Of a stretch of DNA of 64,000 nucleotides, positions 22,043-33,845 are shown piece after piece. The stretch comes from Bettongia penicillata ogilbyi (Eukaryota > Chordata > Mammalia > Diprotodontia > Potoroidae), in contig JAJHZJ010000577.1 of assembly GCA_023548195.1 (NCBI GenBank), positions 186,001 to 250,000 of the forward strand, in the 5' to 3' direction. Made by a program: the position numbers and the translations under genes. Numbering within the stretch: position 1 is the stretch's first letter; each line of letters starts with the position of its first letter. Under the pieces are notes generated by a model, which was not told the origin of the DNA, did not search any database, and saw only the letters and a program-made list of their open reading frames with translations.

Positions 22043-22839
22043 AGAACCTGGAATCATTTGTGCCCTCCAAAAGGTAGAAAGGAGAACATAACTCTCTCCT
22101 CCAAAACTTTCTACAACTATACCTCTCATGCTAGCACACAGTGGAAAATAATTATTCTCTCCACCAATGAGGAGAGTTTTATGTAAATGTACCAGGTTAT
22201 ACTAGTTTAGAGTCCCAGAATTTAAAATAATATCAATAATTAAATTCACTTTATTATTTAGAAACATTTTTAGAATAATTTCATTTTTATTAGAAATATT
22301 TATAGTAATTATTATTAAGCCCATCCCCGTTTTAAAACACTTGAGCATGGGGAAATGCTCTTTTCTCCATTTCACTGAAGAGGAAACAGAAGACCCTCTA
22401 AGTGATTTTTGGAGCAGAATCAGAAGTTTTATTTTGAATCTATGTGCTCATACTGCTATCTCTGACCAATAAGTGCATTTCTATGGAACCTATTTTGTTT
22501 GAATGACTGTTTGAATCCTGTGTCATCTGAGCTGTTTCAGAAAAAAAGTAGTATTGCCAGACTCAAAGAATCCTGGGAGCTTTCAACAAAGAGTAGTTCA
22601 ATAAAGTAGGAAAACACTCTTATACATAAAGCCAAGAGGAAATCATTCAACAGTTTAACAATACCATCTCTTTAGCTATCCCTAGAGAACACTATTTCAA
22701 AAGAGCCTCAAGAGAAATGAATGTTTGGATTCTTTGTTGTTTCCAATCAAATCAAGAAAGAAATATAGTGATCAACTATTACAATTTGTTTATAATAGGA
22801 CCCTTTCTCTCACCAGGTTATTTAAAAGTCTGTTTTATT
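22043..22839. other. Unassigned sequence
   Basis: Mostly unrecognised. A weak MIR-like stretch around 22340-22470 ('gaggaaacagaagacc') is too eroded to call. Confidence 0.4.
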
Positions 22840-22975
22840 CTATTTAATTCAACAAACTTCTATTTAAGCACCTATCTGGCAAAGCACCTGGGATACAAAT
22901 ATAAAATGAAAAACAGTTTCTACTTTCAAGAAATTTATATTCTACTAGTGAACTACATCCAGGGAGATCAAAGTA
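22840..22975 (-). mobile_element. L2/CR1-like fragment, antisense
   Basis: 'acttctatttaagcacctat', 'caaagcacctgggatacaaa' and 'tatattctactagtgaac' fit the complement of an L2-type 3' end. Confidence 0.6.
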
Positions 22976-23004
22976 GATACAGATTCTAATAGAATTTGGA
23001 TTTT

Positions 23005-23320
23005 ATATCACAGAATCTCAAGAGTTAAGTGAAACTTCAACAGCCATCCAGTCCAATTCATATTTAGACAAGATTCCTTTCTACAGTTTCCCTTTGTTAA
23101 TGATTTCCTGGGAGGAACCTCTGAGATCACCTATTCTAACCCCTTCATTTTACAATTAAGGAAGTTGTAGCTGAAAAAGCTTAAGTGAATTACCCAAGGT
23201 AATATATTACAATATAGAAAATAAGAGAACTAATAGGTAATTACATAGATAATAAATAGAAAAGTTAAGATTTGAATCCAACTCTGACTCTGAATCTAGC
23301 ACTCATGTTCATACGAGACT
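23005..23320 (-). mobile_element. CORE/MIR SINE, antisense
   Basis: 'cacagaatctcaagagttaa', 'gccatccagtccaattcata', 'ccccttcattttacaattaa' and a head 'ttgaatccaactctgactct' follow the complement of a MIR-type SINE. It appears split by a short insertion around 23065-23125. Confidence 0.55.
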
Positions 23321-23839
23321 GCCTCCAGTGGATAAAAGGAAAAGGATTATGGGAGCAAGCTGCACCTTAAGTCTTTACCACTTTACATGGGATGCCCTAG
23401 GTACCTTGGACCAAAAATTGGAAAAGATATGGATATGTCATCTTGCACTGTCCTTCTGCTCCCCCTACCTTCACCCTACAAGTAGCAGATTCGAGTGTGG
23501 CCTTAGCTGTCTCATAAGTTACTCCTATCTGGGCTGTCCCTAAGTAGACGCTCAGGCCTAGAGTAGGTCCAGGCAGCACCAGAGGGGACTAACGTAGCAA
23601 TGCTGACATTTTGTCTCTCTCTCACCTTCAAAGATTCAGTGTTCATAGACAGTTCCATGGGCTCCAGCCCCATGTAGGATAGGGTTGGTAAGAAGTATAT
23701 GATTACCACTGGAGAACCACTGCTGGAAGCACTCAACCCTTTTCTCTTGTTCTAGGCCATTTACCATACAAGCTAGGTTCCCTCCAAGGTCTCCTATCAT
23801 TCTCTCCCTGCATCACACCCCTATAATAACCACAGGTAG
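23321..23839. other. Unassigned sequence
   Basis: No recognisable repeat or gene. Confidence 0.4.
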
Positions 23840-24060
23840 AAAAGTTATAACCCAAGGCCTGGCTCAAGTTTTATCTCTTCATGAAGTGTTACCTGACATG
23901 TCTAACCCTTCCTGATCTCCCTTTCTCTTGAATATTTACAATATTTAGATTTTCTAGCTAATCACCTACTGTTTTATACCTATCACTGTTATTTCATGCA
24001 TTTTAATTGACTTTGTCCTACCAATTAATTTGTTAGCACTTTGAAGGCAGAGACCTTCTG
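23840..24060 (+). mobile_element. L2-type LINE 3' end
   Basis: 'ggctcaagttttatctcttc', 'atgaagtgttacctgaca' and 'gcactttgaaggcagagacc' follow the L2 3' sequence in the sense direction. Confidence 0.6.
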
Positions 24061-25499
24061 GATTCCATAAAAGACCTGCTTCTACACAAAAGAATTAACC
24101 ACTATTCGTAGTTGTCGATTGGTTGAGTGACATACATGAAATATATGAGCCATTAAGACAGATATAGCTTAAGAGCCTAAATAGATAATAGAGATAACCA
24201 AGAAAATTATCCACTTTTCATTTTCAGAATTAACACTCTCTCCCATATGCCATATATTAAATATATTGTACATATTCTCCACTGAAGTTCTACACTGATG
24301 CCTTCTATGGTCTGATGAGGTGACCACAGGGTCACCACAGACTTGAAGAGTTTTAGGATAATGAATGTGCCAGTGAAGTGTAAGTCCTGCAGGCTAGAAA
24401 GGCTTAAAGTATAGAATCAGAAAGAGTTGCCATCTATGTACCAGCCTAGCTAATTTCAACAGGGCTGCCCAGCAGGTTGACCTCCAGTTGGTGACATTTT
24501 TTGACCATAGTTAATAGAGGAATTTCTGCTCCCAAGAAAAATACCACATACCATGGCTAGGGCAAGTGGCAGAAAATGACACACTGATGACCTTGCCGAG
24601 AGAGACATAGGCCCAGGCACCCAGGCTGGAGTCTACTTCTGGGGAAATTTCACTTGGAGAGTTGATCATGGGTAATGATATAGTTTAACTGATTATTTTT
24701 ACTAACTTTTTGTTAAACTCAGTTCTCTATATTGCCAGTGGATGGGCAAGTGTTGTCAGCACCCTCTAAATTAGATTTATTTCCTCCTTCAGCCTTAGTC
24801 ATGTCAACCTATTTATGACTGACATACTTATGAAGACCATCTGCTAAATCATAATCGTTCTTAGTGGAGAGAGAATTCATATGGTTGAAATTATGGAGTT
24901 CTGAAACACTAAATCACCACTTCTATGATATATACATACCTGTTACATAAAAAGAGATATATATTATGTATGGGGATTCCAGTAAATAAAGGTAGTTTTA
25001 AATAGCAGGAAACATTATGTACCCATCATAAAGGTATGAACTATGTATGATTGTAAATAGAGTGGGAATGTGATCTATGATTTCACAGAAAAATGCAAAT
25101 TACCTCGAGTAAATGTAAGCAGCACAGGCCTGGGCCTTCATGGCACTATGACTTCTTTGTTGTATTTCTATATATTATCTGACCTGGCTTGGGTTTTATA
25201 TGGGGGGCTACAAAGTTACTCTGCCCTGTTGCCACTCAGGATGACTGACCTCTTGTGAGTAAACTCCTCCAATTCACTTAATTAACCCAATAAAACCAAT
25301 TAATAGTCAAGCTGGTATAAGCCCCTCTTTCTTTGGCATCTCAGTACTCTCTCAGAGGGTATGCCACCCTATAATTGGCATAATTAGGGCAGAACAGATC
25401 TGTCCCCTTACAAGTTATCTCAGCTAAGGTAGCCTTTTATTATGAAAATTTCCTACCCTAAATAAGAATGATAAATTATTTAAATCCAATTCACAGGTT
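24061..25499. other. Unassigned; possible LTR-like piece
   Basis: No gene recognised. The part at 25060-25460 contains an AATAAA signal (25289-25294) in a setting reminiscent of an LTR, but no paired copy or boundaries were found. Confidence 0.25.
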
Positions 25500-27118
25500 G
25501 CCAGCGGGTAAGTCATCAGTGAGAATTGGAGACAATTCTATCAACAGGAAATGAGGTAGAACTGAAATAGAAGATTGCAGAAAGTGGGCAGCAATCCAGC
25601 TCCCAACATTCCACTCTGAAGAACTTTAAAATCAAATCAAATTTTGGAGCCATAGAGTCAATAAAAGGACAGAGTAAGACAATCTAAGACAACTTAGGAG
25701 GCTGGCAGGAGACCTCTGTGACAGAGATTGGAGCTGACCTGGAGCAAACCAGTATCAGCAGCAATAACAGCAACTTTGAGAACTCCCAGCCCAGAAACAT
25801 TAACAGGAGGTCAGGTAACTGGTCAGAAAGAGATTATAGGGGATCCTTTGCAGGCAATGGGTGCAGTTGCACCAATTGGTGTCTCTATTGCCCATACTCA
25901 GTTCTGGGTTGTAATTCCAGGGCAGAAAGGAGTTCTGGGGACTGGTCACAAGGGAGTATGGACCCTGTTCATGGTTCTAAGGCAGAGAGGAGCACTAGCA
26001 TTTGTGAGCCTTCAGAAAGTTCCAGGCCAAGAAGAATGCTAGAACTTATGGCTACAGCAAATCAGCACCCTTCCTGGGTAAATATCAGAGCACAGACCAA
26101 GAGATCAGTGTCCACCCTTCTCCCAGGATAATGCCACCTTAGAAACACAGAAAATTTGCAGACTCCACAGAACTAGCTTTGAAAACAGATGCACAAAAAG
26201 CTTGGAGCTTGTCACAGTACCTTCCCATCTTCAAGTGACCAGATCCCAACTTTACTATAAAGTTCAAAGTACAAAAAATAGACAAGAGAAATAGGATGGG
26301 CTAAACAACAGAAAAAGAACTTGACAATGAAAAACTATTGCAGTGGCAGGAAGATATAAACTCAGAAGAAGACAACAATGAGAAAACAGTAATAAACAAA
26401 GCTTCAAAGAAAAATACTAATTGGACCCAAACCCAACAGGAATTCCTGAAAGGGTTAAAGAAAAAGATAAGAGTGGTAGAGGAAAAATTGGTAAAATAAA
26501 TAAGAATGATGCAAGAAAATTATGAAAAGAGAATTACCAACTTCATTAAAAGAAGGTACCAAAAATACTGAACAAACTAACCCCCCAAAATACAGAATTG
26601 GCCAAATGGTAAAAGAGGCACAAGAAATGATTGAAGAACTACTTAAAAAGCTAAAGTGACCAAATAGAAAAAGTGGTATAAAAGCTCACTGAAGAAAATA
26701 ATTCCTTAAAAAGTAGAATTGGGGAAATGAAAACTAATAACTCCATGAAACATCAAGAAACAACAAAGTAAAAAAAAATAGAAGAAAATTAAAAAAATGT
26801 GAAATATCTCATCGGAAATGCAATTCATCTGGAAAATAGATTTAGGAGAGATAATTTAGGAATTATTGAAATGCCTGAAAGCCATGATCAGAAAAAGAGC
26901 TTAGATATCATTTTTCAAGAAATTATAAAGGAAAGATAGTTATCCTGATATCCTAGAACTAGAAGATAAAATAGAAATTAAAAGAATCCACTGATTACTT
27001 CCTGAAAGATATCTCAAAATGAAAACTCTCATGAATATTACACACAAATTCCAAAGCTTTCATATCAACGAGAAAAAGTCAAGGAGATAATATTGTGAGC
27101 AGCTGGAAAAGAAACAAT
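25500..27118 (+). mobile_element. L1-type 5' region with ORF1 remnant
   Basis: The 5' UTR-like segment runs to about 26300, followed by a decayed ORF1. The ORF1 start region is recognisable ('acagaaaaagaacttgacaa', 'agaagaagacaacaatg'). It stops abruptly near 27118 inside the C-terminal domain, where an inverted L1 segment begins. It could be L1 or HAL1; ORF2 is not present. Confidence 0.7.
26330..27118 (+). pseudogene. L1 ORF1 remnant
   Basis: The coiled-coil part is seen at 26450-26720 ('gaggaaaaattggtaaaa', 'gatgcaagaaaattatg', 'aagctcactgaagaaaata'). The RRM part is at 26800-26900, including 'ggaattattgaaatgcctga' for a GIIEMPES-like motif and 'agccatgatcagaaaaagag'. Stops and indels in every frame make it inactive. 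It aligns with the ORF1 of the three HAL1 copies but is more diverged. Confidence 0.7.
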
Positions 27119-27129
27119 TCAAATATAGA

Positions 27130-27530
27130 CATAATAGTGTTATTGCTGGGTCAAAGGACATACACAATTTTATAGCCTTTGAGTGTAATTTGAAACTGTC
27201 TTCCAGAATGATTGGACTAGTATACAACTCTGCCAATAGTGTATGAGTGTTTGACTTTTTCCATCTTCCCTCCCTCATTTGACATTTTCCTTTTCTGTCA
27301 TGTTAGTCAATCTGATAGGTGTGAGGTGATATCTCAGAGGTGTTTCAATTTTCATTTATCTAATCAGCAGTGATTTAGAGCATGTTTATATGACTATTGA
27401 AAACATTGATTTCTTTTTTCTAAAAACTGCCCATTCATATCCTTTGACCATTTATTAACTGGGAAGTGGATCTTTTATAAATTTAGCTCATCAGAGTAAC
27501 TTTCTTGTACATATCATTTGACCAGTGTAC
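27130..27530 (-). mobile_element. Inverted L1 ORF2/3' segment
   Basis: The plus strand reads the complement of L1: 'attgctgggtcaaaggacat', 'gaaactgtcttccagaatga', 'gataggtgtgaggtgatatc' and 'cccattcatatcctttgacc'. It lies head-to-head with the sense L1 3' end that starts near 27531. The two pieces are adjacent in an intact L1, as expected for twin-priming inversion. Confidence 0.75.
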
Positions 27531-28180
27531 TACTGGACTTATACATCAAAGAGATCAAAGAGAAAGGGAAGAGACCTATATGTACAAAAATATTTTTAGC
27601 AACTCTTTTTGCAAGGTCAAGGAATTAGAAATTGAAGAGATACTTATCATGTGGGGAATAAGTTGTGGTATATGACTGTGATAGAGTATTATTGTGCTAT
27701 AAGAAATAGGGAGGGAGGTGGTTTCAGAAAAAGAAAAAGGCAAGACCTATATAAGCTAATGTAAATTAAAGTGACAATAAACAGGATATTGTTATGCATA
27801 GCGACAGTAATGTTGCAGTGATAATCAACTGCAAAAGACTTGGTTACTCTGATCAGTATAATAACTTGAGATAATTCCAAATGACTCACAATAAAAAAAA
27901 AAGTGAAACAAAACAGCCCATCAAGATGCTGTCTACATCCAGAGAGAGAACTGCTGAACTTTAAGTGCAAAGTGAAGTGTAATTTCCTCACTTCATTTTT
28001 TTTTGCCTTTTTTGGTGATACAGCTAATATGGAAACATGCTTTGTATTATTTCATATTTATAAGTAATTGGTATCATTTTGCTTGCCTACTCAGTGGTGG
28101 AAGTGAAGGGGAGAATTTGGAACTCAAAATTTGAAAAAGAAAAGAATATTAAACATAAATAATAACATTTTAAAAATTAA
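27531..28180 (+). mobile_element. L1 3' end, sense
   Basis: Starts 'tactactggacttatacat', then 'tatatgtacaaaaatatttt', 'tgatagagtattattgtgct', 'ctacatccagagagagaact' and 'gagaatttggaactcaaaat', ending in an A-rich tail near 28180. Frequent stops. Confidence 0.8.
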
Positions 28181-28794
28181 AAAAAAGTAAATGAGGTAAA
28201 AATCCCCTCACTAGCCTAGAGGAGAACGTACCTTAATCAATATCTGTGTTGCCTTGTGGTAGGGAAGGGAGTATGAACAAAGAATAAATGACCTATTTTA
28301 AGTAGATTTGCAGGAATAAAAATCATACAGGGGTCTGCTGCCATATTTTCCACTGGGTAGATAGGTATCTAAAGCTCATTTACAGGGAATCCCATTAATT
28401 GGAGTGTGGATTAGTGGAAAATGGAATTAAAGTTGGAGGGTTCCCTCAAGAGATTTAGCATCCCTTCAGGGACGAAGACAAGATCTGCAAGGCAGGTGAT
28501 GTCTGGAATATGCATTTAATCTTTTCAATTCACTTTATGTGTTTATCAGTACTCTTGTTTCTTATCGTAACGGGTAGTACACTCGTAGAAATGGAATCCA
28601 AGCTGGGAAGCTGGAGGCAGGGGAAGAGGAAAGGGATGACCTACTTCTCAATATTGCTTGTTCTGGGTCTACTCTAATCCCATAACTGTTTTTCAGAATA
28701 ACTTTTAAAATTTCTAGGTCTCGGGTCATTTAATTGCACTTTCTCACATGCTAGACCTCATCACATCCTAGACCCTGAGATCTAGCATCCCAGT
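28181..28794. other. Unassigned sequence
   Basis: No repeat or gene recognised. Confidence 0.4.
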
Positions 28795-28912
28795 GTAACA
28801 GTTATTAGCCTTTCTATAGCTCTTTGAGCTTTGCAAAGTGTTTTACATATATTATAAGTTTTACATATATTATTTCATTTGTTCCACAGAACTGAGAGGT
28901 CATAGAATAAAT
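28795..28912 (-). mobile_element. CORE/MIR SINE fragment, antisense
   Basis: 'tctatagctctttgagcttt', 'gcaaagtgttttacatatat' and 'tatttcatttg' are the complement of the 3' end of a WSINE-type element. Confidence 0.6.
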
Positions 28913-28914
28913 CC

Positions 28915-29105
28915 CTAGCTAAGTAGGAATCTACTTTTCAATATCCCTGTCAAGTGGTCACTCAGCTTCTGTTTCAAAACCTTCAGTGATGGGGGACTCA
29001 CTACCTTCAGAGACAGTCCATTCCACTTTGAGACAACTCCAACTTTTAGGAAATTTTTCAGCCTCTCTGTATCATTTGTGTGGACCTGCTGTTTAGGACA
29101 CTCCC
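28915..29105 (-). mobile_element. CR1/L3-like LINE fragment, antisense (tentative)
   Basis: 'gtgatgggggactcactacc', 'gacagtccattccactttga' and 'ttaggaaatttttcagcctc' resemble the complement of CR1-type 3' ends known in amniotes. Confidence 0.45.
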
Positions 29106-30724
29106 CCATCAGACTCATTTTCAATTACCTAACAAAGGACAAAACAACAAACCAAATGTAGTCACTTTGGGGACAGTACCTGTCTCTTTGCTGTTCCTTC
29201 CTTAAGGGAATACCTGCTGGACGGTCAGGAGAATGTATAATTTCCTAGATCCACATGGTCCAAAGCAATTTGCAAAATATACTCAATTGCCTCAGAAGTA
29301 TTCTGTGTGAATCCCAGAAGTGCAAGAGGAGCCCTAATGGAGATTGATGCCTTCTATCATCTGCTAGGAGCTGTTCAGAACTGCAGCAAGATTCCCTGAC
29401 TGCTGAGAACCCTAACTAGTTTTGAATGAAAGTCGGAGAAGTGTGATTAAATGGAGCACAGACCTTTGGGAGAAGGCTGCTCATTGGAGGGTGTCTATTT
29501 TTCAAGAGATTCATGGCAAGCTTTTTTTTTTTCCTTCAACAAAAATTTCCTCTTTGGATCTGCATGAGATCTAGTTCATGTGAGCAATGTGGGTGAGTCA
29601 GTTAGTACTTTCCCCAGATTCTTTGGATGGGGGGCTTTGAACTAGAAAATTGAGCCATTCCCCAAAATGAGTCTGAACACTTCATGTTGTGAAAACTCCT
29701 GGTGCAGTAGTTACACGTGCCTGCAGACTAGAAAAAAAACCTCACTGTGTTTTTGTCCTTTGTTTTCTCTTTTATGCCATGTTATAATGTGCTTCTCTCA
29801 TTTAGATTACTTTTTTTTCCCTATTGATTTCTCTTTCGTCCCTAGACCTTAGCTATATTCATTTTGGCTGCCTCCTTTCTCCAATTCTTTTCTTTCTCAT
29901 TCTCGGTAGCCTGTAAGAGACAGTGTCAAAGACCATGGAGAAAAAAGAGTAGGGCTATCATTTTCATTATCCTACATAGATAGCTCTGGTCACCTTGGGT
30001 TTCATCATTCAGTCTCTAGACTGTGAGAGGCGGGTGGAGGAGTGTCACCAGGTTTCTGTGGTTGAGTGAGCTGCCTAAATGCAATCACCACCTCCGGGAA
30101 TGCCGCCCAAGCTCAGCTCCCTTCAGCTGCCAAAGTGGAGAAATGGGATTTGGAGATCATTCAGAAACCATATCTTCAATTGTTTTTCACAGAAAAACTT
30201 TCCCATTTTCTGCAAACATCAGTACACTTAGCAAAAATACACAAAAACATTTTTTCAGGTCACAGAGAACTGGCAACCATCCTCTCTCATCCACCTTTCC
30301 CTCAAAACTCACTCCCTAATTTCACAGGATTTTTCCATCTTCTAGCAAGGAGCAGGCCCATGCTGCCAAAATTACTGAGCATTGTTTCTGTTCAGTGAAT
30401 TTGATGTTGTTAACACTGGCCTTGAGCTTGACAGCTCAACAGAGCATGAAGTCCCCACGTGTGTCTCTTCAGCAATTCAGAAGCTGCGATTTACATTTTT
30501 CTACACAGAAGAATATTGTCTGGCAGTGCACAATTTCCTGTGTTCCACCAAGGTCTGAAGGGGTAGAATTCCAAAGTTGTTTAGTCCTGTTTGGATTTCT
30601 GTAACAATGAGGAGAGTGGTATGAATATATTTTGCTTTTAGTAAACCTAATATATGAAAATCAAGATTCATAAAAGGGCTCGCTTTTTTGTCTAGATTTG
30701 TGCAACGAATTCTTCTTGTGGTTG
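29106..30724. other. Unassigned sequence
   Basis: About 1.6 kb without a recognised repeat. Open frames up to 110 codons (30023-30398) have no recognisable domain. The segment is a candidate for unique sequence. Confidence 0.4.
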
Positions 30725-31385
30725 AATTCCATTCATTCAACATTTATGAAGCCCTGATTATGACAAAAAACAAAACAAAACAGTGCTTGATACTAGGAGT
30801 ACAAAGAAGCATAAAATAATTCTTGCCTTCAAGAAGCTTACTTTCTGTTAGGAGCATGCCACGTGTATACAAATATAGGAATAGAAAATACAAAGGTAAT
30901 TTGAGGAGGAAAAACTTAGGATGGGAGAGAGACAGAGACGCAGAGAGACAGAGACAGAGAGAGATAGAAAGAGAGAGACATATGTGGAGAGACAGAAGAA
31001 GAAGGAGAAGGAGAAGAAGAAAAGAGAAGAGAGAAAGCTGGAAAGGGGGGGCAGGAGAGAATGAAGCTAAGGTAGAACTTTTAACTGAATCTTGCAGGAA
31101 GGTATTATTAATTCAGAGAGGCAGAGCAGAAGAGATATTCCAGTCACATCTTATTTATAACTATAGAAGGCTGAGAAGGCATATAGCATGTATAGACTGT
31201 ACTGTTAGTACAATTTGACTATAATATAGCCTGAAGGTAAGTAATGTGAAATAATGTTGGAAAGGTAGGTTGGAGTCTGATAATAGAGGGCCTTTAAATG
31301 TAAAGTAAGAGCTTAATTTTACTTTAGAGACAATAGGGAGCCACTGAAGGTTTCTGAGAATAGCAGTCAAACAAACAGTACAGTG
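30725..31385 (-). mobile_element. L2/CR1-like LINE, antisense, with (GA)n insertion
   Basis: 'cattcattcaacatttatga' and 'gccttcaagaagcttacttt' open the antisense 3' end. After a GA tract it continues with 'agagatattccagtcacatc' and 'gacaatagggagccactgaa', further into the element. The family assignment is tentative. Confidence 0.5.
30925..31045. repeat. (GA)-rich simple repeat
   Basis: GAGACAGA and GAAGAAG units. Its open frame is a composition artefact. Confidence 0.9.
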
Positions 31386-31560
31386 TTTGTAAAAACAATA
31401 GATTCAGAGGTAGAAGACCTTGGTTCAAATCCCAACTCTGCCATCTCTGTGACCTTGGGCAAATATCTTCACCAATGTGGGCTGTGGTTTCCTTATCTAT
31501 AAAATGAGGAGATTGGATTAGATGTTCTCTGAGGTTGTATTAAGTTCTAAATTTATAATC
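31386..31560 (+). mobile_element. CORE/MIR-family SINE
   Basis: 'gaccttggttcaaatcccaa', 'ctgtgaccttgggcaaatat', 'ttccttatctataaaatgag' and 'agatgttctctgagg' are in THER1/MIR3 order. Confidence 0.75.
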
Positions 31561-31596
31561 TTAAGCAAGATTATTTTGAAAGCTTTGTGGAGGATA

Positions 31597-31800
31597 GAAG
31601 AGAGAGAGACAGAGACAGACAGACAGACAGACACCCACACAGACCACGAGAGAGACAGAGAGGCATACAGAGAGAAAGAGAGAGTCAGAGATAGAGAGAC
31701 AGAGAAACACCCACAGGCACAGAGAGATAAGAGAAGGAGGGAAAGTGGGGAGAAATAAGAGAAGAGAGGAAAAGGGAAGGGAAAGGAAGACAGGAGAGAC
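31597..31800. repeat. (GA/GACA)-rich simple repeat
   Basis: About 200 bp of GAGA, GACA and GGGAA units. Open frames in both directions are artefacts. Confidence 0.9.
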
Positions 31801-33214
31801 TGGGTTAGGGAGATCAGTTGTGAAGCTGTTATAAAATTATAGGCAACAAGGGCCAAGGGCTTGAATGAAAGTAATAACTATATGAATGGAAAAATGGGAA
31901 TTGGACAGAAATGTGGCAAAATATGACTGATTGATTATGGTAGAAGGCAAATGAGAGTGTCACACAAGTACAACTTAGGGACTTCAAAACACAAACCTAT
32001 TTTATATAGCATAGAGCTTTGACCCCAAATCTGTGACCCTGAGTGACTTAAGGATTCCCTTAAAAAGCAAGTTATCTTGGTACTTTTAAAATAAAATTAG
32101 ATTTAAAAAAAGCAAACAACTTGGTTTATATCCAACTTTTCAGGAAGATTTGGATTATGAGGAATGCTTCAAGGATACAATGAAGAGACTGCACTAGGTA
32201 TCCTATGAGGCCCCTTCTAGCTTTAGCCCTATCATCCTACTGAACCCAAAACTTTAGACTCATTCAATCTGAAGGCTTCCAATTGTTATTTCTTCACTTA
32301 TCATAGACGTGCAAGTAGAGACATATTTATTGCTCAATGGTACAATACATGCCAGGTATCTAGCTTGAACTTATTGGCAGGTTGCCAAGACGACAGTGGT
32401 GCGCAGTTCTTTTACGTTAAGGAAGTATTCATTGCCTGACTATAGTTGCTGGGGTAGGTCTCAGAAGATTAAAGATTTTTCTTTGGAAGTCTTGGTATAA
32501 AATTCCCCAACGCCATGGGACTGGTTTAATAAAAATGTGAAGTCCTGAACTCCAACAACTTACTCAGCCCTGCAGGGCTCTCATTTTAAAAAGGTGCTAT
32601 TCTCATTTTCCTTCAAGAGTCTTTCCTGCCCCAGTAAAAATGGTAAATTGTAAATCATTGTGTCAAATGCCCAGTTGAGCTTCTCCAGTGATAGGGTAAG
32701 TAACCATAAGAACTAAAGTGGTTCTCCCCTCAAACTATTTCTCTTCTTAAATTACAGCTGAAGGAGGGGGTGAGATAGTGGAAGGCAGAGAAGTTGGGCA
32801 TCAAGATGGTTCAGGCACACTTCTCCGAGAAGAGGTACATTTGAACCAAGGTACCCTCCCAGAAGTGCATTCTGATTGAGAATCCCAAGGGAAATCTAAG
32901 TAATTGCCTGCTTTTCAAACACATTCTTCCTTACCCCCAATTTGTGGAAGAAAATAAATGTCGTTTCTCTATGTCCCCTCTGTAACCTGACAACACCAAG
33001 CATATCCCCCCGCCTCTTTTGGGGACAGCTCTGGTGTAGTAGGGACCCCAGAGTCATTTGGGAAGAAGGGAAAAGACAGAAGCAACTCAGTCTCCCCTCC
33101 TCTATATATTTTTCTACAGGCTCAATCAGAGCACATCCATAAAGGGGGAAAAAGCAAAAAAGGAAATGGAGGTAAGCACACAAAGTGAAGAAAGAGACAT
33201 TATCTTGCTAACAG
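31801..33214. other. Mostly unassigned, with a MIR tail
   Basis: A MIR-like tail ('ctatgaggccccttctagct') sits near 32200-32230. The rest, including 32380-32880, carries no recognisable repeat or coding signal. Confidence 0.4.
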
Positions 33215-33845
33215 TAGGAATTAACTATGGTAGCCAAGGCTGTGGATAGAGCACTCAGTGGGGAACCAAGAAGACCTGAATTCAAGTCTCCAGTATTTAC
33301 TAGCTGTATGACCCAGAGAAAGTCATTTATTATATTTCACTGCATAATTGTCACCACTTCTTAATCACTGTACCCTGTTTTTTTTAGTCCAAAAATTGGT
33401 TTGTAACCTTTCATCATGTAATCATTGCAAGGTAAGATCTCTTCATCATGCCACTTAAAAGGTAAACAGAGCAGCAACGTATTCACCAGTGGCATGCGGA
33501 TATGCATTTATCTTTTGTGCATTGGGAGCCATGAGCCTCGAACTCTCAGTGCATGTGCATTGTCAGTATTCAATTCTAACATATAAGCATCCTAATCTAG
33601 CACTACAGTTTAGTAATAAATGATCTTTTAGTAATAATGGCACAAATGTTTTAAAGCTTCACTTTTTTGCAAAAAATTTTGGCATGAAATCTGTAGTGAT
33701 TGCACAGTGAAATGCTGTAACTTTGGTTTAACTTAGTTTACTCATCTGTAAAATGGAGATAATTATAACACCTACCTCCCAGGGTTGTTGTAAGGACCCA
33801 ATAAGATAATGCTCTATATGTGTTAGCAATTGTTATTATGAGCTG
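33215..33845 (+). mobile_element. CORE-SINE split by a DNA element
   Basis: The left half (33215-33329) has 'gctgtggatagagcac', 'gacctgaattcaagtctcca' and 'agctgtatgacccagagaaa'. The right half (33718-33845) resumes with 'tttactcatctgtaaaatgg', 'cccagggttgttgtaaggac' and 'ataatgctctatatgtgtta'. Together they form one WSINE-type element. Confidence 0.75.
33330..33717. mobile_element. MITE-like DNA transposon in a SINE
   Basis: The 388 bp insert ends in imperfect terminal inverted repeats. The left end has 'atttcactgcataattgtca' and the complement of the right end reads 'catttcactgtgcaatcact'. The outermost four bases do not match. TA dinucleotides flank it at 33328-33329 and 33718-33719, suggesting a mariner-like target duplication. 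No transposase. Confidence 0.55.

Noticed and set aside
21743..22129. Ser/Leu/Glu/Arg-rich frames
   Set aside because: Produced by GA/CT simple repeats.
30823..31218. 131-codon frame rich in Arg and Glu
   Set aside because: Built from a (GA)n tract inside an antisense LINE fragment.
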